Shown: piece by piece, positions 36,040-47,982 of the stretch
Numbering within the stretch: the stretch's first letter is position 1
Layout of the letters: every line of letters starts with the position of its first letter
Assembly: GCA_021399435.1 (NCBI GenBank)
Contig: JAJTUP010000025.1
Coordinates: 806,001 to 870,000, forward strand
Origin: Diaporthe sp. PMI_573
Lineage: Eukaryota; Ascomycota; Sordariomycetes; Diaporthales; Diaporthaceae
Length of the DNA: 64,000 bases
Reading direction: 5' to 3'
Notes under the pieces: generated by a model
The model's database searches: none
Seen by the model: the letters and a program-made list of their open reading frames with translations, nothing else
What the model was told of the DNA's origin: nothing
Position numbers and translations under genes: made by a program

Positions 36040-37220
36040 GGGTACTTACCTTACATCGTGCTTTCGCATTACTAGGGCAATTTATCTGCTGATCTAAAGG
36101 GGAAATGGATTACAACACGTAAAAATTTGGAATCTCGCACCAAGACTGGGTTTTATATTAATATTCTTCCCGCTACCTTTCGCAACATAATTACAGTCAC
36201 ACGAAAACTTAGTGTACGCTATCTCTGGATTGACTCGCTCTACATCCTACAAGGCAATAAAAATGACTGGGCATCTAAAGCAGGAAAAATACAAGATGTC
36301 TTCCGCAGAGCCTATTGCACTATCGCTACTATCTCAGCTTAAGACTCTACGAAAGGATTTCTAGCCCGCCCTGTACCCGAGCCTAGTAAATGGGTCTATA
36401 CTACTAAAGCTGGTAGACCATCGACATTCACTACTACCTTTATAGACAACTTTAAAGGCAATGTGCTGAGTAGGATCCTTAATACCTGAGCATGGGTCTT
36501 ACAAGAACGGGCCTTATCAAGGCAAATACTTTACTTTACAGACTGACAAACCTACTGGGAATGTGGTGGGGGAGTATGATGCGAAACTCTGAAATATATA
36601 TGCAAGTAAGTAAATCATCGTTTTATTTGTAATACAAGGTGTGTTTTTACAGTATTAATATAATGGTAGTGATTTTCTAACTCTTTATAGCCATGGTAGT
36701 ATTCTAAGTAATCCTGAATTCCCTAAGTCTCTTCAGTATACATGTATTTAGAAACGCTTTAAAATACCTTACAAGTTAATTGCTCGCTATTCTGGATTAC
36801 GACTTATAAATGACATAGATAGGGGTATAGCCATTAGATTATTAATAAGTGCTATAGCCGAAACACTTAATACACAAGTTAGCTTTGGGGTATTTCATAA
36901 CTTTATTTATCGCTCTCTTCTTTGGCGGAGAGATCAACAAGGGCCGATGGTATAAATTCAATACCCTGAACATGTGACCCCTCTGTCTTGGTCTTGGGAG
37001 TCATACATGGGAAAAATTGACTACCTGCTCTGGGAATCAAGACCTGAATAGGATATGTCGGTAGAATTAGACACTGTAAGAATTACTGCTCGTATTAAAA
37101 GGCTTTAAGCATACAAGAGGGAAACTACTAAAGTCAGCCAAGTCTTACGAGACTATAATGGCTATAGAATTGGTGATTTATGGTTTGATAGGGAAATTAG
37201 GGATTTAAAGGAGGTTTAGT
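36040..37220 (+). pseudogene. Dead HET-domain gene
   Basis: Translation gives the three HET blocks in order: IVLSHY-stop-GN near 36050, VRYLWIDSLYILQGNKNDW near 36210, and AWVLQERALSRQILYFTD near 36490. A degenerate C-terminal part (GLRLINDIDRGIAIR, LSWSWESYMGKIDYL) follows a recognisable intron from about 36605 to 36690. At least seven in-frame stops interrupt it. Several stand where Trp or Gln codons are expected (TGG to TAG or TGA, CAA to TAA), the pattern of RIP. HET proteins act in heterokaryon incompatibility; this copy cannot. Confidence 0.75.
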
Positions 37221-37280
37221 GTATGATTTTGGGACGACTCTGGTATCAACGTAGCTCTCAGACCAAGATCAAGGGTGAGG

Positions 37281-37334
37281 GAGAAGAGGGAGAAGAGGGA
37301 GAAGAGGGAGAAGAGGGAGAAGAGGGAGAAGAGG
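37281..37334 (+). repeat. 9-bp microsatellite, six perfect copies
   Basis: GAGAAGAGG repeated six times without error, flanked by partial units. It is not in a supported gene. Perfect copies inside mutated sequence point to recent slippage. Confidence 0.9.
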
Positions 37335-38067
37335 GCAAATCGAGATAGAAATACTATGTTTTCATCGTCATAGAATTGGAAAGAAAGGTAGACGGTTATT
37401 ACAAAAGAGTCGGAGCAGGTATTGTTGATCAAGGCTGTATTTTATTTAAGGGCAACGACAAGCCAGTACGGATCGTATAGATATGTCGTCTATCTAGATA
37501 CAGTAACCTGACTGTTACGAGGAGCTGCAAATGTTTACTTAAGCCGGCTACAGTGTCCCGTCACAAGAAACACAATTCAATATTTAAAGCACTCTATTGT
37601 AGGCTTATCATCCCACAACTGAATACCGCGAGAGAGAGGGGGGGAGGGGAGGGCAGGTCCAAGTGAGACCATCGGAAACGAAAGATGTTCATTCACCACA
37701 AATCCAGATTGGGTCCGCCTTATACCCGTAGTAGTTTCGTCCTCATTGTACTGGGACCTGTACTGGGGCATACCATGACACGCCCTCAACTAATCTATCA
37801 CACCAACCTGCCTAAGCAAGACCTTTGCAATCCAGGAGGGTTTTTCTTATCACGCTGTCCTTTGGGGTTCATCTGAGAGGTAAAGTCCTGCGGCTGGCAG
37901 AGTTCTGATCAACGCATGCCGGCATTATACAGTGTCCAGTTATAATGCCATGTGTGTCAAACTTCACTGCAGTATTGTTGGCTCTAGTGTGGAAAGATGA
38001 AGATAAGGAACGATGCACCGACCGATGGGGAAGCATTAAAGGAAGCCGAGGAGTCTTTAGATAGGCA
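37335..38067. other. AT-rich spacer left of the hAT element
   Basis: Includes a GA-rich run near 37630. No coding region or RNA gene is supported. The last ~100 bp may be the interior continuation of the right inverted repeat that the hAT element interrupts. Confidence 0.3.
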
Positions 38068-38075
38068 CATAAAGG
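38068..38075 (+). repeat. hAT target-site duplication, left
   Basis: CATAAAGG, identical to 40921-40928. Confidence 0.92.
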
Positions 38076-40920
38076 CAGGGTGGACCATCAATCAACGGCT
38101 TCAACGACGTTGATCAATATATTGAAATCAATCAACGTCAACGTCAATCAACGGAACCACCGCTTATCTAATCAATCAATCCACGAGAAGCCGTCAATAT
38201 ATTGAAACCGTTGATTGGCGTTGACGCTAGACAGGGGTTTCTCCCCGCGACCAAAATTGGGTGATAAGCTGTTAGCTCTTGATACTCCTAAGCGTGGAAG
38301 ACTATATAGAATGCTATATTTCTTAACATGTAGTAACAATAACAATACAATCGTCACCCAGCGACGCGTCAAGTAAACGCGCCGTCGAAAGATTCCTGTG
38401 TAAAGGAAAGACAATTAATACCATTACCAGCTACTACGTCGAAAATGGCCCATGACGTACCGACTACATTAACACCTGGGAACCTGACTGCCGAAGAAGA
38501 GAGCCACGTCTTCAAGATCTTCAAGGGTTTCTTGTTCTCGGAGAGAAGCAACGAGACGCGGTCTTGGGTGTGGGACTACGGGCTGGACATACAGTCGACT
38601 ACCGAGCGAAAATGGGTCTGTGTGCCATGTATCCGCAAGAAAGAGTCTCGGCCGGCTTCCTATGAGTACAATGGCACCCAAAACGCAGAAAACCACCTGT
38701 GGAAGGCCCACGGTAACTGGGATCCAACGGGGAAACGGATAGCGCCGTCAACCAAGAAGGGAGGGAAGCGAGTATTTGCCTCTGCATCGGACTTCTGGCA
38801 ACTCAACCGGCATGATTCAAAATAATAAGCCATTGCCAACAGTATGATTAAACACTTCGATTGCGGGCACTTTTAGAGGCTCTTTGTTAACTGGATTGTC
38901 GATTCCAACCTCTCCTTCTGTTAGGCGGAAAATCCTCGATTGCGTTCTATTTTCGAATACCTAAACCCAGTAGTTGCAGTCAGAGACGCCCATATCTCGA
39001 AGCAGACAATACGGCGAATAGCTGTACGACAGTTTGAGGCACATAAGGACGGAGTGGAAGAGGCCTTGCGGGCAGCACCTGGCCAGGTTCATATCGCTTT
39101 CGACGGCGCAAGGACGAGGAATCGCCATACTCTATACGGGATAACGGCGGTATATTGAGATAGCAGCAATTAATCCCAGAAGGTTGTGTTTGGTTTGCCA
39201 GAGTTGATTAATCGCCATACCGGCGAATACATTGCTACTGAGATGCTCGACGTTATTTGCTTTTTCGATCTAGAAGATAAGGTCGGATATTTTATATTTG
39301 ACAACGCGGGTAATAACGATACTGCCATGGCATTTATCGGCGGTCAACTCGGCTTTAACCATCTCCATTGCCGTGCCCGCTGCGTTGGGCATATCATTAA
39401 CCTGGTGGTAAAAGCTCTACTGTTTGGAAAGGACGTTGAGGCATTTGACGAATCTATTGAGAAAGGAGAGCTATTGGCGCGCGCGGCGCACGATGAATGG
39501 ATGAAGAAAGGCCCCGTTGGAAAGGTTTACAACTGGGTTGTATGGGTGCATCGATCAGATGTATTGACCAACTTGCTCAAGTAGTTGCAATAAGACTCTA
39601 TCGATGCATCTACTGATCCTGAGGTTTAGAAGCTCCGTCCGCTCGAAGTTATCCTTGACAACGACACCTGTTGGTTATTACAATACTATATGATCAAACG
39701 GGCGCTTAAGTTACAGCCTTTTTACGAAGAGTTTATGCTAAAGGCAAAGAAGGTATTCTAGGAAGCCCGTAAAGGCCAGACTGGGATTAAAATACCTGCT
39801 TGTCTTGAAGCCAAGAGCATGATTAACGACAACGACTGGGAGGTTCTCTGAGCCTTTGACGGTATCCTCGACGACTTTTACGTTGTGATCAAGGTTCTTC
39901 AAGGCGATGGTTAAGTCTGCAAACGCCGGTTTGGTACCAACGAGGCGTTTGGCCGTATGACGGATGTGCTTGAGGCATTTGAATTCTTACTTGGCAAGCT
40001 AGAAATGGCGAAAGCACTTATTAAGGACTACCCAGAGCCTGAGCACTTTGCTGTCAATGTGAATTTAGGCTGGGCAAAGCTTGATAAGTATTATAGGTAC
40101 CTCAAAGAGTCGCCTGTTTATTACGCCGCCACTGCCTTAAACCCAGCACTGCGATGGGGATACTTTGAAGACGTTTGGAAGGAGGAGCATCTAGACTGGA
40201 TTGACGAAGCAAGGGAGCTTGTTTAGAGCCTCTGGGTCTCTGCATACCGCGAGTTACAGCTAAAAGTAACCGCAGACGAGGTCCCTGTGGCCAAGAAGCG
40301 CAAGACGAAGTTATCATCCTTCGACATCTATCGTGAGGCTAATCGGCGAACTTACTCACCCAGACCATCGCCATTAGCACCTAACCAGCCCACGATGGAT
40401 GAGTACGCCCGTTGGCAGTTAGATGTGAGCGCTATCGACTCAGATATCGAAGATCCGCTTCAGTACTGGATCAGTAAGGCGACAGATTACCCTCGTTTAT
40501 TACGGATGGCCCTGGACGTTATGACAGTGCCGGCTATGAGCGCAGAATGCGAGAGGCTTTTTTCCGCCGTTGGGTTGATGGCGACGTCCTTGCGCAGCCG
40601 GCTCGACGCGAGTACGATAGGGCTTATCCAGGTCTTACGATTGTGGCTACGCGCCGGCCTTATGGAGAGTTTAGACGAGGTGTTGACAGACGACGGCTGG
40701 CTGGAGACGCTGCTCAAAGTAGAAGAAGCTCAAGGGGTTGACAGTGGGGCGGATGATTAGGTAATTCAACTGCAGGGGGGTTTCAACGGCTTCAATCAAC
40801 GTCAATTCAATCAATATTTACCTGCCGTTGACTCAATCAACTGATGAAGTGCTTACGTAAAGCGTCAACTCCATCAACGTTGTGGTGATGTTGACGTTGA
40901 TTGATTGATGGCCCACTCTG
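38076..40920 (+). mobile_element. Complete hAT DNA transposon, 2845 bp, transposase inactivated
   Basis: Ends are inverted copies of CAGRGTGGRCCATCAATCAA, the CAG-G start typical of hAT elements. The right end has one extra TCAA. Subterminal regions are rich in repeated TCAACG/CGTTGA motifs, probable transposase-binding sites. An exact 8-bp target duplication on both sides shows a single intact insertion. The only gene inside is the dead transposase at 38445-40760. The element lies within the right inverted repeat. Confidence 0.95.
38445..40760 (+). pseudogene. hAT transposase with about 13 in-frame stops
   Basis: One reading frame holds the whole protein: an N-terminal BED-type zinc finger (CVPC then HLWKAH); the catalytic-core blocks HIAFDGARTRN and FIFDNAGNNDTA; and the hATC dimerisation domain (YWISKATDYPRLLRMALDV, SAECERLFSAVG). 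No frameshift is needed. The stops are almost all TAA or TAG where CAA or CAG is expected (for example 38823-38828, 39582-39590, 39627, 40224); two are TGA. That is a C-to-T pattern at CpA, the signature of RIP. The protein cannot be made, but the ends could respond to a transposase from elsewhere. Confidence 0.92.
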
Positions 40921-40928
40921 CATAAAGG
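40921..40928 (+). repeat. hAT target-site duplication, right
   Basis: CATAAAGG, identical to 38068-38075. Confidence 0.92.
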
Positions 40929-41082
40929 ATGACCTGCCAGTTCTGGCTCTGTTAAGGATGTATTCCTGAGTACCCCCTTACTACAAGCGTGGTCTGCCAA
41001 GCCACATGAGCCACGGACCCACACCACCACTACTAAAAATGTTAACTAAAAGTTTTCGCGACACCCATTTCGCCTTTTACTG
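40929..41082 (-). repeat. Inverted repeat, right copy (probable terminal repeat)
   Basis: On the minus strand it begins CAGTAAAAGGCGAAATGGGT at 41082 and matches the copy starting at 33847. It is less mutated than the left copy. The hAT insertion at 40920 interrupts its inner part. The LINE begins directly outside it. Confidence 0.6.
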
Positions 41083-41165
41083 CGCCATCTGCTCTCCCGC
41101 CTAATGAAGTCCCCTGACGAATTCCAAATCACTCTGAATCTATCTTCTTTTCATCTTCTGGACAT

Positions 41166-42503
41166 ATGGCGGAGAATTTAGGCTTGTGGCAGATGTCTGG
41201 TGCGGCGCGCGGCGCTTCAGACGTCATCGACGTCATGGGAGGCGGTTCCGAAACTCCGGGAGCGGGGCATCGCCGCCCCCAGCGCAAGAGGGTGAAAACG
41301 GCGAAGGCGATGGAGGCGATGCGACAGGAAGACGATATGGATTGGGAAGAGGAAAACGGCAGTCATAGGGTGCTGAGAAACGACGAAAACCTCACAATTC
41401 GGGCTGCAGCTGCCGACGACGCGAGCGAGGCGAGCCGCGGCCCAGAACAACCCGTGGACGGTGACTTCAATAAGAAATTGGACATCATGAAGGCAGAATT
41501 TCAGCTAGAGTTCAGAAAACTTAGGGATCAGATGACAAAGGAAGTCGCCAAAATGACGGCCCAGTTGGCCCAAGAACTATCGCAAGCGCGAGAGGAGCTT
41601 ACGCAAGCTCGCGGCGAGCTCGAGAACACCAGGCTCCAGCTACACGCTATGGCGGGAGCTCAAGGAGCCCCATCGGTTCGACCAGCGTATGCAGACGTCG
41701 CTCGACGCACCCCTCCGGTTAGCATTCCCACCCCGGCCTCCTCCACAGGTCGGGCGGCAACGCCAGAACCAGTGTTCTGCACGGTGGATGTGTCCAGGGT
41801 ACCAGAGGAACACACTGGAGAAGCCACACCAGTGGCACTTCGCAAGCTTATCGAAAATGAAATGCGAGCACCTGGCGACCAGCCGGGTTGGCGTTGTGTT
41901 GCGGTGACGAAAGATGGAAGAAATGCCAACCGCCTTAGGATCATGGGCAGGAACGAAGAAGAAGTAAAGAAAATCAAAGATATTATTGAAGCTAAGAAGG
42001 CGCCAGGTGCGAGAGTCCTTCGAGACCAGCTGTACCCAGTCAAAGTCGACAATGTCAACCGCACGGCCGTCCTTGACTACGAAGACAAGGTCCTCCCTGG
42101 GGCCACTGAAGCTCTGGGCCGTGAGAACGACATACAGATCGCCAAGGTGGCGTGGTTGAGTCGAAAAGACAGCGCAAAAGCGTATGGATCCATGGTGGTG
42201 TATGTCACCAAAACCACTGACTCCAGAAGGCTCCTGAACGAGGGCTTCTTCTACGCCGGAGGTGAATCTGGATGTACGGGGGTGTTCGAGCGTCGGATGC
42301 GACCTGAACAATGCTACAACTGCCAGCAGATCGGGCATAAAGCTTTCCAGTGCAGGAACCCTCAGGTGTGTGCGAGATGCGCCAAGGAGGGCCACCGCCA
42401 CGGCGATTGTGGTGAAGTGATTGCCAAATGCGTCCTATGCGCCGGCCCTCACGAATCGTTCAGCAGAAACTGCCGGAAGCTCTATCCGTCCCGACATGAA
42501 TAG
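41166..42503 (+). CDS. LINE ORF1, nucleic-acid-binding protein with CCHC knuckles
   Basis: 445 residues. The N-terminal third is charged. A coiled-coil heptad region follows near residues 100-165 ([20 protein letters not shown]), as in many LINE ORF1 proteins that trimerise on RNA. The C-terminus has two CCHC zinc knuckles and a third Cys/His group ([28 protein letters not shown], then CVLC). It would package the element RNA with ORF2. The stop overlaps the ORF2 start as ATGAATAG, so ORF2 is probably translated by termination and re-initiation. Confidence 0.88.
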   Translation: MAENLGLWQMSGAARGASDVIDVMGGGSETPGAGHRRPQRKRVKTAKAMEAMRQEDDMDWEEENGSHRVLRNDENLTIRAAAADDASEASRGPEQPVDGDFNKKLDIMKAEFQLEFRKLRDQMTKEVAKMTAQLAQELSQAREELTQARGELENTRLQLHAMAGAQGAPSVRPAYADVARRTPPVSIPTPASSTGRAATPEPVFCTVDVSRVPEEHTGEATPVALRKLIENEMRAPGDQPGWRCVAVTKDGRNANRLRIMGRNEEEVKKIKDIIEAKKAPGARVLRDQLYPVKVDNVNRTAVLDYEDKVLPGATEALGRENDIQIAKVAWLSRKDSAKAYGSMVVYVTKTTDSRRLLNEGFFYAGGESGCTGVFERRMRPEQCYNCQQIGHKAFQCRNPQVCARCAKEGHRHGDCGEVIAKCVLCAGPHESFSRNCRKLYPSRHE

Positions 42504-45500
42504 GACACTACGGCTAATCCAGCTTAATGTAAGGAAGCAGGGTGTAGTGCACGACAGCTTGATGAACGACAAGGACATCCAGGACGCAACAGTGCTAGCC
42601 ATCCAGGAACCTCAAGCACGAAGGATTCAGGGTCGACTCGTGACTACCCCTATGTGGCATCACAGATGGATCAAGATGGTCCCGTCGACTTGGAGGGAAG
42701 GTAGATGGGCTATTCGGAGTATGCTCTGGGTGAATAAGTACGTGGAGGCGGAACAAGTGCCGATACCATCCCCGGACATGACAGCAGCGATCCTCAGGCT
42801 CCCTGGTCGACGGGTCTTGGTGGTGTCGGTCTATGTACCAAGGGAGGATTCCCAGGCCCTGCGGGGCACGTGCGACAACCTACGCAAAATAGTCATGGAT
42901 GTGAGGCGGAACGCAGGCATGGCAGTGGACGTGGTAATTTCAGGGGACTTCAACCGGCACGACCAAATGTGGGGAGGAGACGACGTGTCGTTGGTAAGGC
43001 AGGGCGAAGCGGATCGAATCATCGACCTCATGGACGAGCTGGCCTTGAACAGTCTGCTGCCACGGGGCACGAAGACATGGCACGGTGGAGGTTACGACAC
43101 GACCATCGACCTGGTACTAGCTTCTGCTGAGCTAGCAGACTCGGTAGTAAAATGTGCGGTCCACGGAGCGGAACACGGATCAGATCACCGCACAATCGAG
43201 ACAGTCTTTGACACCTTGGTCCCGGTACCGAAGCAGCAAGACCGGCTCCTGCTCAAGAATGCACCCTGGAAGAAAATAAACACCAGGATTGCAGCGGAAT
43301 TGGGCGCAACCCCGTCTAGTGGCACAGTTCAGGAGCAGACCGATAGACTGATGTCAGTGGTTCTAGAGGCGGTAAACGCCTTGACACCAAAAGCCAGACC
43401 ATCACCATACGCCAAGCGATGGTGGACAACCGACCTGACGCAATTGCGCCGAATATACACATACTGGAGAAATCGCGCCCGTGCCGAACGACGAGCGGGG
43501 CGACTTGCACTAGGCTTGGGAGAAACGGCGAAAGGGGCTGCGAAGCAGTATCACGACGCTATCCGACAACAAAAGAAGAAGCACTGGGACGAGTTCCTCG
43601 CAGACAACGGAAATATCTGGAGGGCTGCCAAGTACCTGAAGTCCGGCGACGATACAGCATTTGGAAAAATACCACAGCTCGTCAAAGCGGACGGAACAGT
43701 CACCGCCGACAACAAGGAACAGGCAGAAGAACTTCTAACCAACTTCTTCCCTCCCTTGCCAGAGAGGATTGAAGAGGAAGGCCCCAGGCCGCAAAGAGCC
43801 CCCCTAGCGCTGCCTCCTATCACCATGGAAGAGGTGGAACGACAACTGTTCGCCGCAAAATCCTGGAAGGCGCCCGGCGAGGACGGCCTGCCTGCGGTAG
43901 TCTGGAAAGAGACGTGGCCAGTGGTCAAACACCATGTCCTCGCATTATTTCGAGCATCTCTAGCAGAGGAGACGCTGCCCGCCCAGTGGCGACACGCCAA
44001 GATCATACCACTTAAGAAGCCTGGCAAAGAGGATTATACAGTGGCTAAAGCCTGGAGACCAATCTCGCTTCTAGCAACGCTCGGCAAAGTGCTAGAATCG
44101 GTAGTCGCGGAAAGGATCTCTCACGCGGTCGAGACGTATGGGCTCCTCCCGACTAACCACTTCGGGGCCCGTAAACAGCGGTCTGCGGAACAAGCGCTCG
44201 TGCTGCTCCAAGAACAGATCTATACTGCCTGGCGAGGTCGAAAGATAGTCAGCCTGATCAGTTTTGATGTCAAAGGGGCCTACAACGGAGTCTGCAAGGA
44301 AAGACTTCTTCAGCGGATGAGGGCGCGAGGCATCCCAGAGGGACTGCTCCGATGGATAGAGGCATTCTGCTCGGAGCGTACAGCAACGATCCAAGTTAAC
44401 GGACAATCCTCCGAGGTCCAAAGCTTACCACAGGCTGGTCTGCCTCAGGGCTCTCCCCTGTCCCCGATTCTGTTCCTCTTCTTCAATGCCGACTTGGTAC
44501 AGCGGCGAATCGACAGTAATAGGGGAGCGATAGCATTCATTGATGACTTCACGGCGTGGGTCGCAGGAGCCACGGCACAAAGCAACCGGGAAGGCATCGA
44601 ATCCATCATCAAAGACGCCCTAGACTGGGAGAGAAGAAGCGGTGCGACGTTCGAGGCGGAGAAGACAGCAATCATACACTTCACCCGCAAGTCGTACAAG
44701 ACGGACTCTCAGCCATTTACCATCAAGGGACAAGTTGTACAACCTAAAGAGCACGTTAAGATCCTCGGCATGATCATGGACACCAAGCTCAAGTACAAGG
44801 AACACATCGCGAGGGCAGCCTCTAAGGGCCTGGGAGCAGCAATGGAGCTCAGGCGGCTCAGAGGACTGTCCCCAGCAACGGCGCGACAGCTGTTCACATC
44901 GACAGTTGCCCCGGTGGTAGACTACGCCTCCAACGTCTGGATGCACAATTTCAAGGATAGGCTCATGGGACCCATCAACAGGGTCCAAAGAGTAGGGGCG
45001 CAAGCAATCGTGGGAACGTTTCTCTCGGTGGCAACGAGCGTCGCCGAGGCGGAGGCTCACATCGCCCCCGCACGAGACCGCTTCTGGAGACGGGCAGTCA
45101 AGCTGTGGACAGACATCCACACCCTGCCCGAGACCAACCCACTTCGCAGGAACACGTCTCGAATGAGAAAATTCAGAAAGCGACACCGCTCGCCACTATA
45201 TCAGGTGGCAGACGCACTCAAAGAGATAGAGATGGAGGAGATGGAAACTATCAATCCGTTCACTCTGCCGCCGTGGGAGAAGAGGTTGCAAGCGGTTACC
45301 GACAAGGCAGCACCAAAGCCGCCAAACCCACGCCGGGCAGCACATATCGCCGTAGGCAGTTCGGCACGGAATGGTGTGGTTGGATTGGGCGGAGCAATCG
45401 AGACACGCAAACACGTCGGAGATGTCCCCACAGCTGAGAGTTTCTCCTCCACTCTAGGCCCAAGGACAGAACAGAACCCATACGTCGGCGAACTAGCAGC

Positions 45501-46251
45501 AATGGCATACGCCCTTGAACGACTACCGCAGCGCAGATACCGCAGTATCACGCTTCTGACGAGAAACAAAGCAGCAGTGCTCACGCTCAGGAACCCAAGA
45601 CAACAGTCTGGACAGGAACATGTCTGCAGCATTTACAAATCCATCAGAAAGCTCAGAAGAGAAAACAACGTGATCACGGTAGTATGGCTACCGTCGGGTG
45701 AAGATGACGAGCTCTGGATACGCGCCAAACAAAAAGCCAAGGAAGCCACGCGACAGGGCACAGAGCCACAGACACAACTCCCCAGAGTAAGATCGACGAC
45801 GCTCAACGTGGCACGCGCCAAGCGAGGCACCACCAGAAGTCTGCCAGATAAGGTTGGCAAGCATTCCAAGAAAGTCGACACAGCGTTACCAGGCAAACAC
45901 ACGCGACGTCTGTATGACAGGCTCTCCTGGAAAGAAGCTAGTATACTCGCGCAGCTCAGGACGGGTATGGCAAGATTGAACGCATATCTGTACCATATCG
46001 AAGCAGCATCGTCAGACCAGTGCGCATGCGGACAAGCGAGAGAGACCGTGGAACATTTCCTCTTTCGGTGCAGGCGTTGGACGATACACCGAACGCAGAT
46101 GCTCCAGTGTACAGATACCCACAGAAGTAACATCTCCTTCTTCTTAGGAGGGAAAGCACCGTCAGATGGTACAAATTGGACTCCAAATATGGATGCCGTC
46201 CGCGCAACGATACGGTTCGCTATTGCCACGGGGCGACTCGACGCAGACTGA
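42496..46251 (+). CDS. LINE ORF2: endonuclease, reverse transcriptase, degenerate RNase H
   Basis: 1251 residues from the ATG at 42496; an open frame also extends upstream to 42421 without evidence of use. The order is an APE-type endonuclease ([32 protein letters not shown]); a reverse transcriptase ([43 protein letters not shown], active site FIDDFTAW near 44540); an RNase-H-like domain; and a C-terminal zinc motif [17 protein letters not shown]. The RNase H block reads [11 protein letters not shown] and LLTRNKAAV where catalytic Asp residues are expected. That domain may therefore be inactive, although the frame is open. The enzyme nicks target DNA and copies element RNA in place. Confidence 0.92.
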   Translation: MNRTLRLIQLNVRKQGVVHDSLMNDKDIQDATVLAIQEPQARRIQGRLVTTPMWHHRWIKMVPSTWREGRWAIRSMLWVNKYVEAEQVPIPSPDMTAAILRLPGRRVLVVSVYVPREDSQALRGTCDNLRKIVMDVRRNAGMAVDVVISGDFNRHDQMWGGDDVSLVRQGEADRIIDLMDELALNSLLPRGTKTWHGGGYDTTIDLVLASAELADSVVKCAVHGAEHGSDHRTIETVFDTLVPVPKQQDRLLLKNAPWKKINTRIAAELGATPSSGTVQEQTDRLMSVVLEAVNALTPKARPSPYAKRWWTTDLTQLRRIYTYWRNRARAERRAGRLALGLGETAKGAAKQYHDAIRQQKKKHWDEFLADNGNIWRAAKYLKSGDDTAFGKIPQLVKADGTVTADNKEQAEELLTNFFPPLPERIEEEGPRPQRAPLALPPITMEEVERQLFAAKSWKAPGEDGLPAVVWKETWPVVKHHVLALFRASLAEETLPAQWRHAKIIPLKKPGKEDYTVAKAWRPISLLATLGKVLESVVAERISHAVETYGLLPTNHFGARKQRSAEQALVLLQEQIYTAWRGRKIVSLISFDVKGAYNGVCKERLLQRMRARGIPEGLLRWIEAFCSERTATIQVNGQSSEVQSLPQAGLPQGSPLSPILFLFFNADLVQRRIDSNRGAIAFIDDFTAWVAGATAQSNREGIESIIKDALDWERRSGATFEAEKTAIIHFTRKSYKTDSQPFTIKGQVVQPKEHVKILGMIMDTKLKYKEHIARAASKGLGAAMELRRLRGLSPATARQLFTSTVAPVVDYASNVWMHNFKDRLMGPINRVQRVGAQAIVGTFLSVATSVAEAEAHIAPARDRFWRRAVKLWTDIHTLPETNPLRRNTSRMRKFRKRHRSPLYQVADALKEIEMEEMETINPFTLPPWEKRLQAVTDKAAPKPPNPRRAAHIAVGSSARNGVVGLGGAIETRKHVGDVPTAESFSSTLGPRTEQNPYVGELAAMAYALERLPQRRYRSITLLTRNKAAVLTLRNPRQQSGQEHVCSIYKSIRKLRRENNVITVVWLPSGEDDELWIRAKQKAKEATRQGTEPQTQLPRVRSTTLNVARAKRGTTRSLPDKVGKHSKKVDTALPGKHTRRLYDRLSWKEASILAQLRTGMARLNAYLYHIEAASSDQCACGQARETVEHFLFRCRRWTIHRTQMLQCTDTHRSNISFFLGGKAPSDGTNWTPNMDAVRATIRFAIATGRLDAD

Positions 46252-46602
46252 TCACAAGGAGGAACACCTCCATCCCATCACCACTAATCCGACAAACCTT
46301 AATCACCTCGTGTCATATACAGCAGGCACCGCTTCAGTCGCCGAAGATAGGACACTGAACACTTGGAGAATCGCCTTCAAGTTGGCCTACTAACACCACT
46401 AACCCACGAGAATTCGCAGAGACATGGTACATTGAGACAAGCTATAAGCTAGGAACAGATTGCATATGGGCTTAAGGAGGTCGGGATTCATTTTAGGACA
46501 TGTATTTGCAGATTAGTAATAGTTGCCCTTTCGGCGCAAGCCGCCGCCGGGCGTCAATAAATTGTGTGTGTGTGTGTGTGTGTACCTAAATAGCTGCTCA
46601 AT
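46252..46602. repeat. LINE 3' region and (TG)n tail
   Basis: Non-coding 3' end of the LINE. It includes GTCAATAAATTG and a perfect TG run at 46563-46583, followed by unique flank. Confidence 0.6.
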
Positions 46603-46664
46603 TAACTTAATCTCAGTCTATAGATTAACCTTTGAAGGTTAGTGTGTAAACTGAGATTAAGTTA
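46603..46664. repeat. Nested hairpin beside the LINE tail
   Basis: TAACTTAATCTCAGT (46603-46617) is repeated as its exact complement at 46650-46664. The loop holds a second inverted repeat, TAACCTTTGAAGGTTA. It may be a short MITE-like relic or the insertion target. No coding role. Confidence 0.6.
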
Positions 46665-47982
46665 GTAGAAGAGCCCTATAGAAAACCTTGGCGAGTGACT
46701 TTTTGCAACGTCTCGCTCGGGAATGTAAGCGGCTTGGTACAAAAGTACCTCCAAACTGGGTTGGGCCACACTAAGATGCCTCCATGATAACGCCCTGACT
46801 AGGCCAATGACCGACCAATCAGATAGTCTCAAGCCCTGACCAGAGGGGATAGCTGGAGGCCGCCTGCTTCTCACGGCGACCAATCATCGCCCTGCTCGTC
46901 AACGCTAGCCAGCTCCCCCTTTGTTGTGGCCACAGATATAGACTATTCTACACGAATACAACGACCTTCACAGCCGGAGACCGACCATCCATTTCCCCCC
47001 TTCCTGTGTAGCTGTCACCGCACAGCAGCCACCCAAGCAGGCGCCCGGCGCCCTGTTCTAGTATCGCATTGTATCATGGCTGCCTCAGGCATGAATATGG
47101 CGCAGATATGACTCACGCGCCGTTCTATTTCCTTTCAACCAGCAGGTCCCTTCTAGTGGATAGGAAGTTACTGCGAGCTTTTACCGTTCTGGATCTACTG
47201 TAAGAGGCTGCCAGCCCAGCGTGGCTGACATAGCCAATCAGGAAAGCGGCAGCGTGGACAGCGTCACAGGTATTACAGGTTGTTGATTAAAGGAGTTTAT
47301 TTGGTAGGTGGCTAGAAAATGCTTGGTGTTTTGAAGCCTGCGGGGCGGTTCCTGGAACTATCTCTGCCGAGGTATATGCTTCCCTTCCCGCCACGATAGT
47401 GTATGTCTAGTATCTCCACAGCAGCGTGGGGAAGCCCTGCAAACAGTGTCTTTCATCAGTCGGCAGCCGGCCAATCCTCTATTTTCATCAAAGGGTCCAG
47501 CGATCAACGGACATATATCAGGGTGTGGATAAATGCATTGCGCGAAGATGTCAAAGAAGCGCTGCGTTCGACTTATTAGTGATGCAGCGCACTCAAGATT
47601 AGGTGCAACGAGGGACACGAAGAGCCCATACCGCGCCAGGGCGCCAGAGCGCAGAGTGCACACGGATGTCAGAGCGTGGAGCGCACGTAAGTCCTCACGG
47701 CCCAGTTAGCTTAGTTTAGAGAAAGATGTCAAAGTACTACAAACATAGCAGATGTAACATACCATTACATTCAAGTTGGTAATTGTGATCAAGGTAGATA
47801 CGGCCCGTTGGATTTTCAGAGACAAACAGATTGATAGTTTCGTGACTGGTTGAATCTCTCTGAAGATCGCTTTTGATGAGACTGTACCAGCAAAACAGGC
47901 GATGCATGCGGTTGGCAGCTGTTTAGGGGGGGGGGGAACCCTGCGCAAGGCCCCAGCATAGATCTATGGCAGCAGACGGCAT
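46665..47982. other. Intergenic, nothing supported
   Basis: About 1.3 kb between the LINE and the HET gene. Short open frames show no motif. A G-run lies at about 47927-47936. No RNA gene is recognised. Confidence 0.35.

Larger units (their letters stand above)
41083..46583 (+). mobile_element. LINE (non-LTR) retrotransposon, Tad1/I-like, both ORFs open
   Basis: About 5.5 kb. It has a short leader, two overlapping ORFs and a 3' region ending near AATAAA and a (TG)n tail. Neither ORF carries a RIP-type stop, unlike the hAT element 160 bp away, so this insertion is younger or escaped mutation. No target duplication is recognised, so the 5' limit (taken as the edge of the inverted repeat) is approximate. 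Confidence 0.85.

Noticed and set aside
33847..41082. Firm classification of the inverted-repeat pair as one autonomous transposon
   Set aside because: No flanking target duplication and no own transposase were found, so it is reported only as an inverted repeat.
46563..46583. (TG)n run as a telomeric or subtelomeric signal
   Set aside because: It follows AATAAA-like sequence at the end of a LINE and is better explained as the element's tail; fungal telomeres are usually TTAGGG.
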